Below, piece by piece: positions 54,271-63,439 of a stretch of DNA of 64,000 bases (positions are counted from its first letter, which is position 1; each line of letters starts with the position of its first letter). The stretch covers positions 57,991 through 121,990 of the forward strand of contig JAJFFW010000082.1 in NCBI GenBank assembly GCA_021776435.1, written 5' to 3'. Origin of the DNA: Parvularculaceae bacterium (lineage in GTDB: Bacteria; Pseudomonadota; Alphaproteobacteria; Caulobacterales; Parvularculaceae). The notes beneath the pieces are model-generated. The model was not told the DNA's origin. It saw only the letters and a list, made by a program, of their open reading frames with translations, and searched no databases. A program made the translations under genes and the position numbers.

Positions 54271-56094
54271 ATGTGTGGAATAATTGGCATTCTCGGTAGT
54301 GACGCCGTCGCCCCGGCGATACTCGCTGGGCTTCGTCGTCTTGAATATCGCGGTTATGATTCCGCAGGAATTGCGACCGTTACAAACGGATGCCTTGACC
54401 GCAGACGCGCCGCTGGAAAGCTGGCCATTTTAGAGCGTACGCTTGACGCGGCGCCACTTTCCGGCCTGTCGGGCATCGGGCATACCCGCTGGGCGACCCA
54501 CGGTAGTCCAACCGAGGAGAATGCGCACCCCCACGCCACCGATCGGCTCGCGCTTGTTCATAATGGAATCATTGAAAATTTTTCGGAGCTTCGCAAAGAA
54601 CTCCTCGCTAAAGGCTATGTATTCGCCTCCGAGACAGACAGCGAAGTTTGCGCCCAACTGATCACTGCCTATTTGCAGGAAGAGAATCTTTCGCCACAAG
54701 ATGCGTTCGCCAAGGCGCTAACCCGTCTGAGGGGCGCTTTCGCCATCGCAGTTCTGTTCGCAGGTGAAGATGATCTCATATTGTGCGCGCGTCGAGGAAG
54801 CCCGCTTGCTTTGGGTCGCGGCGAGGATGAAATATTTTTGGGTTCAGACGCTTATGCGCTCGCGCCATTCACAAACCGTGTCACCTATCTTCAAGACGGC
54901 GATTGGGCAGTCCTTACACGTAGCAAATTTACAATCTATGACGCCAAGAATCAGTCCGTAAAACGAAATGAAACCATATCATTGGCCATGAACACAATCG
55001 TTGAAAAGGAAGGCTACCGCCATTTCATGGCGAAAGAGATTCACGAACAGCCCGATGTGATCGCTCATACACTCTCTCGTTATTTGAACCCGGAATCAAA
55101 AACCGTTTGCTTGCCTGAGACAGGGTTGGATTTCACCACATTCGACAGATTGACCATCTCTGCATGTGGTTCAGCCTATTATGCAGGCCTGATCGCAAAA
55201 TACTGGTTTGAACGATGGGCCAAAATACCTGTCGAAATCGATGTAGCGTCGGAATTACGATACCGTGATGTCCCGTATACGGATAATTGCGGCGCCTTGT
55301 TTATCTCGCAATCTGGCGAAACCGCTGATACACTCGCCGCTCTTCGCGAAGCTCGCGTGCACCATCAAAAAATTGCCGCTCTGGTGAATGTCGCCGAATC
55401 CTCGATCGCTCGTGAAGCCGATGCTGTCTTCACTATTGACGCCGGACCGGAAATCGGTGTCGCCTCAACCAAAGCATTTACTTGCCAATTGGCGGCGCTC
55501 GCCTGTATCGCAATTGCTGCAGGGCGCGCCAGAGGGAATTTGAAGGCTGAAGAGGAGGGGCGGCTTGTATCTGCCCTTCTCGAAATTCCGAGACGGATAG
55601 CCGAAGCCTTAAAATCAAGTGACGCTATAAAAGAGATCGCGAACGAAATTGCTAAGGCTACAGATGTTCTTTATATCGGTAGAGGCATGAATTTCCCGCT
55701 CGCGCTCGAAGGCGCGCTCAAGCTCAAAGAAATTTCCTATATTCACGCTGAAGGGTATGCCGCAGGTGAACTCAAACACGGTCCTATTGCACTTATTGAT
55801 AAATCGCTTCCGGTGGTCGTACTTGCCCCCCATGACAGGCATTTTGAAAAAACCGTATCGAACATGCACGAGGTCATGGCGCGAGACGGCAAGGCACTGC
55901 TGATTTCCGACAAAAAGGGCCTTGCCGCCGCTGGCGATGTTTGGGCTTCAATTGAGATGCCGGACACGGACCCCGACCTATCGCCTATCGTCTACGCAGC
56001 AGCGGTTCAATTACTCGCCTATTTCACAGCTACGCGAAAAGGTACGGATGTGGATCAACCGCGCAATCTCGCCAAATCGGTGACCGTTGAATAA
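54271..56094 (+). CDS. glmS: Glutamine-fructose-6-phosphate aminotransferase (isomerizing)
   Basis: A 607-residue enzyme making glucosamine-6-phosphate, the entry to cell-wall amino sugars. The N-terminal glutaminase starts MCGIIGILG with Cys2 (exposed after Met removal) and has GIGHTRWATHG. The two SIS domains show ACGSAYYAG and ISQSGETADTLAALREA, and the C-terminus DQPRNLAKSVTVE is invariant in the family. No glmU is adjacent. The 124-base upstream gap has no visible glmS ribozyme features, as expected outside Firmicutes. manC and galE follow. Confidence 0.96.
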   Translation: MCGIIGILGSDAVAPAILAGLRRLEYRGYDSAGIATVTNGCLDRRRAAGKLAILERTLDAAPLSGLSGIGHTRWATHGSPTEENAHPHATDRLALVHNGIIENFSELRKELLAKGYVFASETDSEVCAQLITAYLQEENLSPQDAFAKALTRLRGAFAIAVLFAGEDDLILCARRGSPLALGRGEDEIFLGSDAYALAPFTNRVTYLQDGDWAVLTRSKFTIYDAKNQSVKRNETISLAMNTIVEKEGYRHFMAKEIHEQPDVIAHTLSRYLNPESKTVCLPETGLDFTTFDRLTISACGSAYYAGLIAKYWFERWAKIPVEIDVASELRYRDVPYTDNCGALFISQSGETADTLAALREARVHHQKIAALVNVAESSIAREADAVFTIDAGPEIGVASTKAFTCQLAALACIAIAAGRARGNLKAEEEGRLVSALLEIPRRIAEALKSSDAIKEIANEIAKATDVLYIGRGMNFPLALEGALKLKEISYIHAEGYAAGELKHGPIALIDKSLPVVVLAPHDRHFEKTVSNMHEVMARDGKALLISDKKGLAAAGDVWASIEMPDTDPDLSPIVYAAAVQLLAYFTATRKGTDVDQPRNLAKSVTVE

Positions 56095-56170
56095 GTATGA
56101 TTAACTTTGACCCTCTCACCACGGCGAATTAGGGAATTAGAGTGCCATCAGAAACTGAGATCAGGCCCTC

Positions 56171-57232
56171 ATGAAGATCCAGCCCGTTATTATGTCCGGA
56201 GGGGCGGGGACGCGGCTCTGGCCAGTGTCACGGCGCGAAAAACCAAAACAGTTTCTGGCGCTGACAAGCGAACGGTCACTTTTTCAGGAATCCGTTCTTC
56301 GCGTTTCACCCGCCGCCAATCCATGCTTCTCACCACCGGTCATTATTGGCGCCACGCTGCATCGCGATTTGATCGACGCTCAACTTCATGAGATCGGCAT
56401 TCGACCAGCGGCTATCCTTCTCGAACCCTGTCCTCGCAATACAGCCGCTGTCGCCGCTGTCGCCGCCGCATGGGGCGCCGAAACAAATAGCAATACACTC
56501 ATCCTTCTGACCCCTGCCGACCACCATATTGAGGACCTGAAAGAATTTCATGACTGTGTCGCCAAGGCTGCACGCGCAGCACAGGATGGGCGCATCGTCA
56601 CATTCGGAATCAAGGCCGTCGAACCGCATACTGGCTATGGCTATATTCAACAAGCTGAAGAGTTGGCTCCTTCAGTCTACGCCGTCGCGGCGTTCAAGGA
56701 GAAACCGGATGACCAAACTGCCAAGACTTACCTGAATGATGGTGGTTATTTTTGGAACGCCGGTATTTTCTTATTCAGCCCACAAACTATGTTAGAGGAA
56801 ATCACGCGTTTCTCACCAGATATACACGAAGCGGCGCTTCAAGCCCTGAGAAAAGCAATCCGGAAAGACGGCATTGTTTTTCTTGATAAAGCGCACTTTT
56901 CAGCATGCCCGTCAGATTCTATTGACTATGCTGTATTGGAGAAAACCAATGCCGCCGCTGTGGTCGCACCGGTGGACATCGGCTGGAGCGATATCGGTAG
57001 CTGGACAGCCGTAAAGCGCGACAATCTGGCGGATGACGCGCTCGTTCAAGCAATCAACTGCAAGGGTTGCTCCATTCACACTGATGGGCAGTTTGTCGGA
57101 GCGATTGGCCTTGAAGATATTATCATTGTCGCAACTGAAAATTCTATCCTCGTCACGCGTCGTGACGAAGCGCAGGACGTGAAGAAGATCGTTCAAACCA
57201 TAAAAGAAAAACAGCGCGAAGACCTTCTATAA
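56171..57232 (+). CDS. manC: Mannose-1-phosphate guanylyltransferase (short form)
   Basis: A 353-residue nucleotidyltransferase making GDP-mannose. The pyrophosphorylase motif is IMSGGAGTRLWPVSRREKPKQFLAL, followed by LLEPCPRNTAAVAAVAA, LTPADHHI, FKEKPD, YFWNAGIFLF, SIDYAVLEKT and VDIGWSDIGSW. The C-terminal mannose-6-phosphate isomerase domain of the bifunctional ManC/AlgA type is absent, so a separate isomerase is needed. It lies between glmS and galE, consistent with nucleotide-sugar supply for surface polysaccharide. Confidence 0.92.
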   Translation: MKIQPVIMSGGAGTRLWPVSRREKPKQFLALTSERSLFQESVLRVSPAANPCFSPPVIIGATLHRDLIDAQLHEIGIRPAAILLEPCPRNTAAVAAVAAAWGAETNSNTLILLTPADHHIEDLKEFHDCVAKAARAAQDGRIVTFGIKAVEPHTGYGYIQQAEELAPSVYAVAAFKEKPDDQTAKTYLNDGGYFWNAGIFLFSPQTMLEEITRFSPDIHEAALQALRKAIRKDGIVFLDKAHFSACPSDSIDYAVLEKTNAAAVVAPVDIGWSDIGSWTAVKRDNLADDALVQAINCKGCSIHTDGQFVGAIGLEDIIIVATENSILVTRRDEAQDVKKIVQTIKEKQREDLL

Positions 57233-57258
57233 AAGATTCACGCCTGAAGGAGAATCAA

Positions 57259-58293
57259 ATGAGCGATCGCATCGTCGTCACCGGAGGGGCAGGTTATATC
57301 GGCAGTCATGTTTGCGTAGAATTGCTGTTGACCGGAACAGCCGTTCTCATCATTGACGATTTTTCAAACTCTTCCCCAGAAGTCATCAAGCGCATCGAAG
57401 AGCTGGTGCAAGGCCCCTTTCAACATCTGCGAGCCGATCTGGCTGACGCGGCGGATACGGAAAAAATTCATGAGGCGATAATCGAGTTCAAACCAACCGG
57501 CGCAATTCATTTAGCCGGGTTGAAAGCTGTCAGCCAGTCGGTTGCCAATCCATTGCAATATTACCGCGTGAATATCGGAGCGGTCCAAACACTTGTTCAA
57601 GCCCTTGAAAAGACGAATACGAAAAACTTGGTTTTTTCTTCTTCTGCAACCGTTTACGGTGAGGACGTTAAATCTCCCGTCCATGAAGAAAGCCCAACGG
57701 CGCCCACAAACCCTTATGGCCGAACCAAATTGATTATCGAGAATATGCTCAAAGACCTTCAGTGTGCAGATTCCGATTGGCGGATAATCAATCTTCGTTA
57801 TTTCAATCCCGCCGGAGCACATTCCTCAGGAAGGATTGGGGAAGACCCAACGGGAATACCGAATAATCTGTTTCCTTTTATCGCCCAGACCGCGATCGGA
57901 AAACGCGAACAGTTACAAATCTTCGGCGGCGATTACCCGACTCGAGACGGGACCGGCATACGCGACTACATTCACGTCAACGATCTTGCAAAGGGACATC
58001 TCGCGGCCCTCGATTATTTGAACAAAAACGCACCCTCAAAGGTGCTCGATATCAATCTTGGTACGGGTATTGGATATACGGTTTTGGAAACCGTAAAGGC
58101 TTTCGAGACAGCATCGGGTAAGTCAATTTCGTATCGTTTCACAGATCGACGGCCAGGCGATGTGGCGGAAGCGTTCGCTGACGTTATGCTTGCAAAGAAA
58201 CTTCTTGGATGGCATGCAAAAAAAGACCTTGCAGCTATGTGCACGGACCATTGGCGTTGGCAAATGGAAAACCCAAAGGGCTATCGATCGTAA
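57259..58293 (+). CDS. galE: UDP-glucose 4-epimerase
   Basis: A 344-residue SDR-type epimerase interconverting UDP-glucose and UDP-galactose. The NAD motif is VTGGAGYIGSH, with DDFSNSSPEVI, AIHLAGLKAVSQS, the catalytic Ser in SSSATVYGE and the YxxxK pair in NPYGRTKLIIE, then RYFNPAGAHSSGRIGEDPTGIPNNL. AGGAGA lies before the ATG, 26 bases after manC. It is convergent with the NDUFA9-like gene. Confidence 0.94.
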   Translation: MSDRIVVTGGAGYIGSHVCVELLLTGTAVLIIDDFSNSSPEVIKRIEELVQGPFQHLRADLADAADTEKIHEAIIEFKPTGAIHLAGLKAVSQSVANPLQYYRVNIGAVQTLVQALEKTNTKNLVFSSSATVYGEDVKSPVHEESPTAPTNPYGRTKLIIENMLKDLQCADSDWRIINLRYFNPAGAHSSGRIGEDPTGIPNNLFPFIAQTAIGKREQLQIFGGDYPTRDGTGIRDYIHVNDLAKGHLAALDYLNKNAPSKVLDINLGTGIGYTVLETVKAFETASGKSISYRFTDRRPGDVAEAFADVMLAKKLLGWHAKKDLAAMCTDHWRWQMENPKGYRS

Positions 58294-58305
58294 AAAACTG
58301 ACGGA

Positions 58306-59286
58306 TCAAGCCGTATGTTCAGCAAATTGGCCGTATTTACGGTATCGAACCATATAACTCGGTAAAACCGACTCCACACTCGTCGCTCCGACACCCAGCT
58401 CAGCGAGCACGCCAACACCGTCCCCGCCAGAAACACCGACAACATTATCGCGCTTCAAAAGCTTGACCTGGTCGCGGGTAATCGGCGGATCAAAGAATGG
58501 CAGAAGTCCAAACAGCTCGCCAGCAATCCCGATAAGGTGCGCCAAGGCAAAAGGGATCGGAGCCAGCACTCTTTTGCGGCCGGTAATTTGCAACATCAAT
58601 ACCATCAGCTCTCGGAACGTGTAGACACTGGGGCCGCCGAGTTCGAAGACTCGACCAGATGCCTCCGGACGCATGAGCGATTCTGCAACCGCATCCGCGA
58701 CATCGTCTACATAGACCGGTTGAAACCGCGTTTTACCGCCGCCAATGAGAGGAATCGGCGTTATTGGCGATGATGCCGCCATTGCAGCGAAACGGTTAAA
58801 GAATTGGTCTTGCGAACCAAAAATAACTGAAGGGCGAAGGATCGTCGCTGACGGCACAGCGGTGCGCACAGCTTCTTCCCCTTGTGCTTTTGTGCGCGCG
58901 TAAACGCTATCGCTTCGCGAATCCGCTCCGATAGCGGAAATATGGACAAAACGTTTAATGCCGGCCTCGCGTGCGAGGGTGGCGATATTGGCCGCACCTA
59001 CTCCTTGAACCGCATCAAATCGCTGACGGCCATTTTGAAAAAGCACCCCAGCCAGATTGACAACAGCATCCGCTCCCTTGAGCGCCTCACTAATTGAAGA
59101 CTTATATCGGATATTGACCTGAGTGAGTTGAATTTGGCCGACTGCCCCAAGAGGCCGGAGAAAGTTCGCCAAATGTGGCCGGCGAACAGCGACGCGAACC
59201 CGCCACCCCCTTTTGGCGAGCTCACGAACAACATGTCGTCCAACGAAGCCCGATCCGCCAAAGACGACCGCAAGTTTTCCCGTCAC
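58306..59286 (-). CDS. NDUFA9-like NAD(P)-binding protein (atypical SDR)
   Basis: A 326-residue extended/atypical SDR. The cofactor site is VVFGGSGFVGRHVVRELAKRG, followed by NLAGVLFQNGRQRFDAV, SAIGADSRSDSVYARTKAQGE and ILRPSVIFGSQDQFFNRF. Bacterial homologues of the mitochondrial complex I subunit NDUFA9 look like this; a role in quinone or complex I assembly is suggested by family but unproven. The GTG at 59286 is used because AGGAG lies seven bases upstream; 49 open codons further up are not conserved-looking. Confidence 0.85.
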   Translation of the reverse strand: MTGKLAVVFGGSGFVGRHVVRELAKRGWRVRVAVRRPHLANFLRPLGAVGQIQLTQVNIRYKSSISEALKGADAVVNLAGVLFQNGRQRFDAVQGVGAANIATLAREAGIKRFVHISAIGADSRSDSVYARTKAQGEEAVRTAVPSATILRPSVIFGSQDQFFNRFAAMAASSPITPIPLIGGGKTRFQPVYVDDVADAVAESLMRPEASGRVFELGGPSVYTFRELMVLMLQITGRKRVLAPIPFALAHLIGIAGELFGLLPFFDPPITRDQVKLLKRDNVVGVSGGDGVGVLAELGVGATSVESVLPSYMVRYRKYGQFAEHTA

Positions 59287-59803
59287 CTTCGAGCTCCTAT
59301 TTGTTCCAGAACTTTGTCTTACTTCGGCTTCCGCCGATAAGAGCGAGAAGAACCGCGCCCGACCTATCCGAATTTCATCAGCAAGACAATAATCTATCCT
59401 GCTGGAGAACAAAATCACCGCCTGAATTTTCATCTGACCTCACGGTCTCATTGACGTGGGATCTGCTTTGTACCATGGACATGGAGAAACCTGACTATTT
59501 GAGTTACAAGGATGAGGTCCAGTTTTTCGCGAAACCGGCGCGACCACAAAGAAAACGATCGCATCGGACGATCCTGATTTATCGCCCGCTGCTATGCCCC
59601 AGCGCTTTGGCGGCATTGGATCGCAGCCTCCTATGGGGCCGCATTTTGGCGCTATACCGGTCCACTTCGCCATCGGCGCGGAAGCACCATCTGCCTCAAC
59701 CGCATCGATGCAGTTCAACCATTCGGGTCTAAGTTTCAGCCTCAAGCCGATATTGTTGTTTGACAATCCCCCCAAGCCCCCCTTAAGGGAGCGCCCTGTC
59801 TGT
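59287..59803. other. Interval between the NDUFA9-like gene and tRNA-Leu
   Basis: No gene is supported. One plus-strand frame (59516-59800) has a protein-like composition but no start codon with a ribosome site, and it runs into the tRNA, so it could be a decayed gene end. Promoters for the divergent NDUFA9-like gene and the tRNA must lie here. Confidence 0.5.
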
Positions 59804-59890
59804 GCCCAGGTGGCGGAATTGGTAGACGCGCTGCGTTCAGGTCGCAGTGGCCGAAAGGTCGTGGAAGTTCGAGTCTTCTCCTGGGCACCA
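59804..59890 (+). tRNA. tRNA-Leu (anticodon CAG), likely attachment site
   Basis: An 87-base class II tRNA. The acceptor GCCCAGG pairs with CCTGGGC, the D arm has GGCGGAATTGGTAGACGC, the anticodon stem CTGCG/CGCAG encloses TTCAGGT with anticodon CAG, the long variable arm is TGGCCGAAAGGTCG, and the T arm follows with GTTCGAGTC. The CCA end is encoded. An integrase gene starts 125 bases downstream in the same direction, so the 3' end of this tRNA is the probable attB/attL core. Confidence 0.95.
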
Positions 59891-59979
59891 TTATACTCAT
59901 TTTCAAAACAGGTAAGCATTTGGCTTAACTCAGTTTCTCACTGAGCATCCCCATGCTTCCTCAAATTTCCTCTCATTTT

Positions 59980-60011
59980 GGGTAACAAAATGGGTAACAG
60001 AATGGGTTACA
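59980..60011. repeat. Three 12-base-spaced repeats before the integrase
   Basis: GGGTAACA begins at 59980 and 59992, and GGGTTACA at 60004: three copies in direct orientation at exact 12-base spacing, ending at the integrase start codon. They are candidates for arm-type integrase or excisionase binding sites, or an autoregulatory operator. Confidence 0.65.
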
Positions 60012-60014
60012 GTG

Positions 60015-61391
60015 ATGATTATGATGAGAAGGTTGGATCAATATCTTAAAAACAGAAACGGGCATTGGTATTATCTAAGACGCGTGCCTGAAGCGTTCGC
60101 AGAAGTTGATGTTCGCACTTTTTCCAAGGTCTCCTTGAAAACCGCTTCCCTCGAAGTCGCCCGCGCCAGACGCGACGCTATGGTAGAAGCCGATAATTTA
60201 TATTGGGCCTCTCTTCTTGAACATAATCCCGCAGCCAATGGCTTTAAGAAAAGTCCGGCTTTGCAACGCTATCGCGGCGCCAAGAAGCGCGCACTTGCCC
60301 GAGGCTACGTTTTCACACCTGTCGCAGAGCTCGTGGACACCGCCGGAATTGATGAAATTCTCGACCGGATCGTTGAAATTTCGAAGCATCCGCATACCAA
60401 AAAAGGGGAAGCGGAAGCCATGCTGGGAACAGCAGAACCGGCTGCCGTGCCCATGTCCGAAGCGTTCGAAATATACTGTGATCAGATCGCGCTGAGCGAC
60501 CTTTTGGGCAAATCAGACGAGCAAAAAGCCTCCTGGAAGAAGGTTAAATTACGCGCTGTCAGCAATTTTATTGCTGTCACTGGCGATCTTCCCATGGACA
60601 AGATCACCCGCCGACACGCCCAGGAATTTCGTGAATGGTGGGGCGAAAGGCTGAAACCAAAGGGCAATAAACGCGCCCTAAATCCTAATAGCGCCAACCG
60701 CGACATCGGGAATATGCGCTCTCTTTTTCAAGCCTTTTGGGATTATGAAGGTGAACCAGATAGACCGAATCCATTCAACAAAATGCGCTTTGGCGGAACA
60801 GTATACAAAGACATTCCTGCATTCTCCGACGATTGGGTTCGGTCCAAAATACTAGCGCCGGGGGCGTTCAAACGCCTAAACGTGCAGGCGCAATTGATCG
60901 TCTATGCGTTGATTGAGACCGGGTGCAGGCCAAGTGAAATCGCAAATATTCAGCCTGATTGCATCATTCTTGATCATGATGTCCCGCATCTGAAAATTCG
61001 GGATCAGAAAGACCGGAAACTGAAATCACGCTCCTCCGTGAGGGATATTCCATTGTTGGGTGTTTCCTTGGCGGCGATGAAATGTGCGCCAAATGGTTTC
61101 CCGCATTATAGCGACAAGGGCGCGCTTCTGTCGTCTGCCCTGCTTAAAGCGTTTCGTATGAACGGCTTGTTCCCAAGTCAGGACCACCGCGTCTATTCGC
61201 TTCGTCACTCGCTCGAAAAACGAATGTTGGAAGCTGACCTCGACTATGGTTTGAGATGCTTGTTGATGGGGCATCATGACCGTCGCCCGCAATATGGCGA
61301 TGGTGGTTCCCTTGAATTTCGACGAGATCAAATGATGAAAATTGTCCATCCTTTTTCGCCCGAAATTTTCGAAAAACTCAGTGCTACATAG
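60015..61391 (+). CDS. Tyrosine recombinase/integrase of an integrative element
   Basis: A 458-residue phage-type integrase. The N-terminal LDQYLKNRNGHWYYLRRVPEAFAEVD is the small domain common in alphaproteobacterial island integrases. A core-binding region (about 150-235) follows. The catalytic domain has Arg in ETGCRPSEIANI, a Lys in RDQKDRK, the RH motif in YSLRHSLEKRML, His in LLMGHHDRRP and a candidate Tyr in PQYGDGGS. It lies next to tRNA-Leu in the usual orientation for a tRNA-integrated element. The start is uncertain among clustered ATG codons (60015, 60021, 60024) and a GTG. Confidence 0.88.
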   Translation: MIMMRRLDQYLKNRNGHWYYLRRVPEAFAEVDVRTFSKVSLKTASLEVARARRDAMVEADNLYWASLLEHNPAANGFKKSPALQRYRGAKKRALARGYVFTPVAELVDTAGIDEILDRIVEISKHPHTKKGEAEAMLGTAEPAAVPMSEAFEIYCDQIALSDLLGKSDEQKASWKKVKLRAVSNFIAVTGDLPMDKITRRHAQEFREWWGERLKPKGNKRALNPNSANRDIGNMRSLFQAFWDYEGEPDRPNPFNKMRFGGTVYKDIPAFSDDWVRSKILAPGAFKRLNVQAQLIVYALIETGCRPSEIANIQPDCIILDHDVPHLKIRDQKDRKLKSRSSVRDIPLLGVSLAAMKCAPNGFPHYSDKGALLSSALLKAFRMNGLFPSQDHRVYSLRHSLEKRMLEADLDYGLRCLLMGHHDRRPQYGDGGSLEFRRDQMMKIVHPFSPEIFEKLSAT

Positions 61392-61489
61392 CAGGAAGCA
61401 GGCACTGGGATGCATTAAACAAATTTAAATCATACTTTTGCGTGAGCAATTATCATTAGCCGCGTCGTCATCTATCGCACAAGATTGTT

Positions 61490-62170
61490 TCAGTTGAGCC
61501 ATTTCCTGAGGGACGCCTCTCCTTTCTTCGAGAATTCTATGATCCTTGTTTGTGGCAATTGCTTGGCCCATCCGCGCTCAAAAAACTGTTCGAGCAGTTT
61601 TTGACCGACCACCCCAGCGAGGTGATGACGTCTCATGCTCCAATCGAGACAGGTTTTGCATTGTGGTCGTCTTGAATTTGATAGATCAGATTTCGTGACG
61701 CCAATCCGTTTGAGAGCGACCCATCCTTTTGGCGTCACAAAAGTTTCGTTTCCGGCTCCCGTCAACCATCTTTGAGCGCACATTCGGTCGTAAACAAGCA
61801 CACCCAATTCTCCCGCGAGATGGTCATAACAAATCCGAGCTTTGCGCAGTGCGGGTTCTTTAGGGCCAGTTCTTGCACGGTTTCCCGTTCTGCTTTCTGC
61901 AATACCTAACAACACTTCAATTGCATGACCGACATCTGCGTTATCGAGGCGGAAGTAATGGTGCCGACCTTGAATTTCACGAGCTAGCAATGCGCCATCC
62001 AGTAAACGTGCGAGGTGGAAGCTGGCAGTTTGCTTGGTAATGCCTGCAGCATCAGCAAGTTCACTCGCCGTCAGTGCCCGTCCATCCATCAGTGCTAGGA
62101 GCATGTTGCTGCGGGCAGGATCACCAATCAGTGCGGCAATCCTCGAAATGTCTGGGCCATCTTTCATCAT
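61490..62170 (-). CDS. ArsR-family winged-helix regulator
   Basis: A protein of about 226 residues. The N-terminal HTH (ISRIAALIGDPARSNMLLALMDGRALTASELADAAGITKQTASFHLARLLDGALLAREIQGRHHYFRL) is a full ArsR domain. The C-terminal 120 residues hold a Cys pair (CKTCLDW) and no obvious metal site of the classical type, as in the longer ArsR proteins that I recall being annotated with a second, uncharacterised domain. No clear ribosome site is seen, so the start (62170, 62167 or a GTG at 62197) is open. It is divergent from the DUF6058-like gene and may control it. Confidence 0.8.
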   Translation of the reverse strand: MMKDGPDISRIAALIGDPARSNMLLALMDGRALTASELADAAGITKQTASFHLARLLDGALLAREIQGRHHYFRLDNADVGHAIEVLLGIAESRTGNRARTGPKEPALRKARICYDHLAGELGVLVYDRMCAQRWLTGAGNETFVTPKGWVALKRIGVTKSDLSNSRRPQCKTCLDWSMRRHHLAGVVGQKLLEQFFERGWAKQLPQTRIIEFSKKGEASLRKWLN

Positions 62171-62292
62171 TCGATCGTAATCGAACCATGAAGGCACTGC
62201 AACATGCTATGGCCGGAGGAACTTAAAGGAACAGTCATGATTACTCACCAGCCGAACCCAACAAATTCTATTTGCGAGCGTACGAGGGTTCC

Positions 62293-63057
62293 ATGAGTAT
62301 CAAATTATCCTCAGAAGATCAGGAATGCGCGCTCCAATATATGGAACAGTGGTTCTGGAATATATCATCGTTAGCACAGGCAGCTGATGTGAATGAGAAT
62401 GTCGTTAATGAGATGATCCTGGAAGGCTGCATTCCTGGCACCATTTATAGTTTTGATCTCGAATATGGGTGGTGGAGTGCATTAGCAGCTTATATGGGGC
62501 AAGCCAGTTCTACCGCTCCAGATGACGGGAAAATGTGGTACAGCCCGGCCACTCTATGGTGGATACGTCGGACTGTATTGCACTTACCTACAGGCAAATC
62601 CCTTGCCGAAATATCGAGGGAATTAGAAACCACATTTGAGAAGGAGTTTGTCGCTCTTTTGAAAGTCATCCCTAATGCCAACTCAGCCTATCCCGATGGC
62701 TATTCGAGTGATGGCGTGCTGGACAATCATAAGGCGCATCAGATCGCTCAAGATGAATGGCGTTCCTGGATTTGCGGCGCCTACGGCGTTTGTTTGCGAG
62801 ACTTCGCTGCAAATAACTGCATCCGAAAAGAGGTTTTTGGGGCGTTGTTAAAAACGCATTTTGAAGAGGGGTCCGCATCTCGACTAACTGATTTAGAAGT
62901 GTTGGCAATGACGCAAGAACTTGCTTCGCTTGTTACACCTTTTGCACCATGGGAGCGGCCAACCGGAACACCAGGAAAGACGATTGACGTGGCGCTTTGT
63001 CGCTTCAAACTGGGCAGTGATTATCCATATCCGTTCCCAATCCCCGCCTCTAAATAA
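62293..63057 (+). CDS. DUF6058-like protein
   Basis: A 254-residue protein. The C-terminal part (EWRSWICGAYGVCLRDFAANNCIRKEVF, then MTQELASLVTPFAPWERP) resembles the DUF6058 family, which is sometimes annotated as natural-product related; I assign this from memory. The N-terminal part is Trp-rich (MEQWFWNISSLAQAADVNENVV, YGWWSALAAYM), with an HTH-like LAQAADVNENVVNEMI. It has no signal peptide. GAGGG lies six bases before the ATG. It is divergent from an ArsR-type regulator on the presumed island. Confidence 0.55.
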   Translation: MSIKLSSEDQECALQYMEQWFWNISSLAQAADVNENVVNEMILEGCIPGTIYSFDLEYGWWSALAAYMGQASSTAPDDGKMWYSPATLWWIRRTVLHLPTGKSLAEISRELETTFEKEFVALLKVIPNANSAYPDGYSSDGVLDNHKAHQIAQDEWRSWICGAYGVCLRDFAANNCIRKEVFGALLKTHFEEGSASRLTDLEVLAMTQELASLVTPFAPWERPTGTPGKTIDVALCRFKLGSDYPYPFPIPASK

Positions 63058-63231
63058 GATAATACCCGGTCAGATTGGAGCTTGGGAATTTTAACTAAAA
63101 CCAGATATTTCCTGTATTCTGGGAAACGGGCAATTATCATAGAGCACGCTCAAAGAAGTTCAAAATGTCGCTAGACAACAATTTATAACGCTTGTTCCAA
63201 TGAGAATTAATGATATTTGAAAGGAAAGATT

Positions 63232-63378
63232 ATGAGTCAGGAAAGTAAAGTCATCAACTGGCGGGCGAAAAGGTTGATATGGGCGGGAGCCATTGTCGCA
63301 ACTGTAGGTCCATTCATTCCTGGCCCCCATCAACGGATTTATGAGACGGTTATACCGTTTTTGCGGTCATTGTTTTAG
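63232..63378 (+). CDS. 48-residue membrane peptide
   Basis: A short gene with AGGA six bases before ATG and a clean stop. The peptide begins MSQESKVINWRAKRLIWAGA, has a hydrophobic stretch of about 13 residues (LIWAGAIVATVGP) and ends YETVIPFLRSLF. It is probably a small single-pass or peripheral membrane protein. I do not recognise it. It lies 174 bases after the DUF6058-like gene, on the same strand. Confidence 0.5.
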   Translation: MSQESKVINWRAKRLIWAGAIVATVGPFIPGPHQRIYETVIPFLRSLF

Positions 63379-63439
63379 CTTTGAGCTCGCAAGGACACTT
63401 ACGGTGGTTTGACTAAACCTTATTCCGCCATGCGCCAGT

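Noticed and set aside
59175..59732. A 185-codon plus-strand frame between the NDUFA9-like gene and tRNA-Leu
   Set aside because: The first part is the mirror of the NDUFA9-like gene and the rest is low in protein-like character.
59594..59944. A 116-codon plus-strand frame spanning tRNA-Leu
   Set aside because: It runs through the tRNA gene and has no ribosome site; any coding signal before the tRNA would be a remnant at most.
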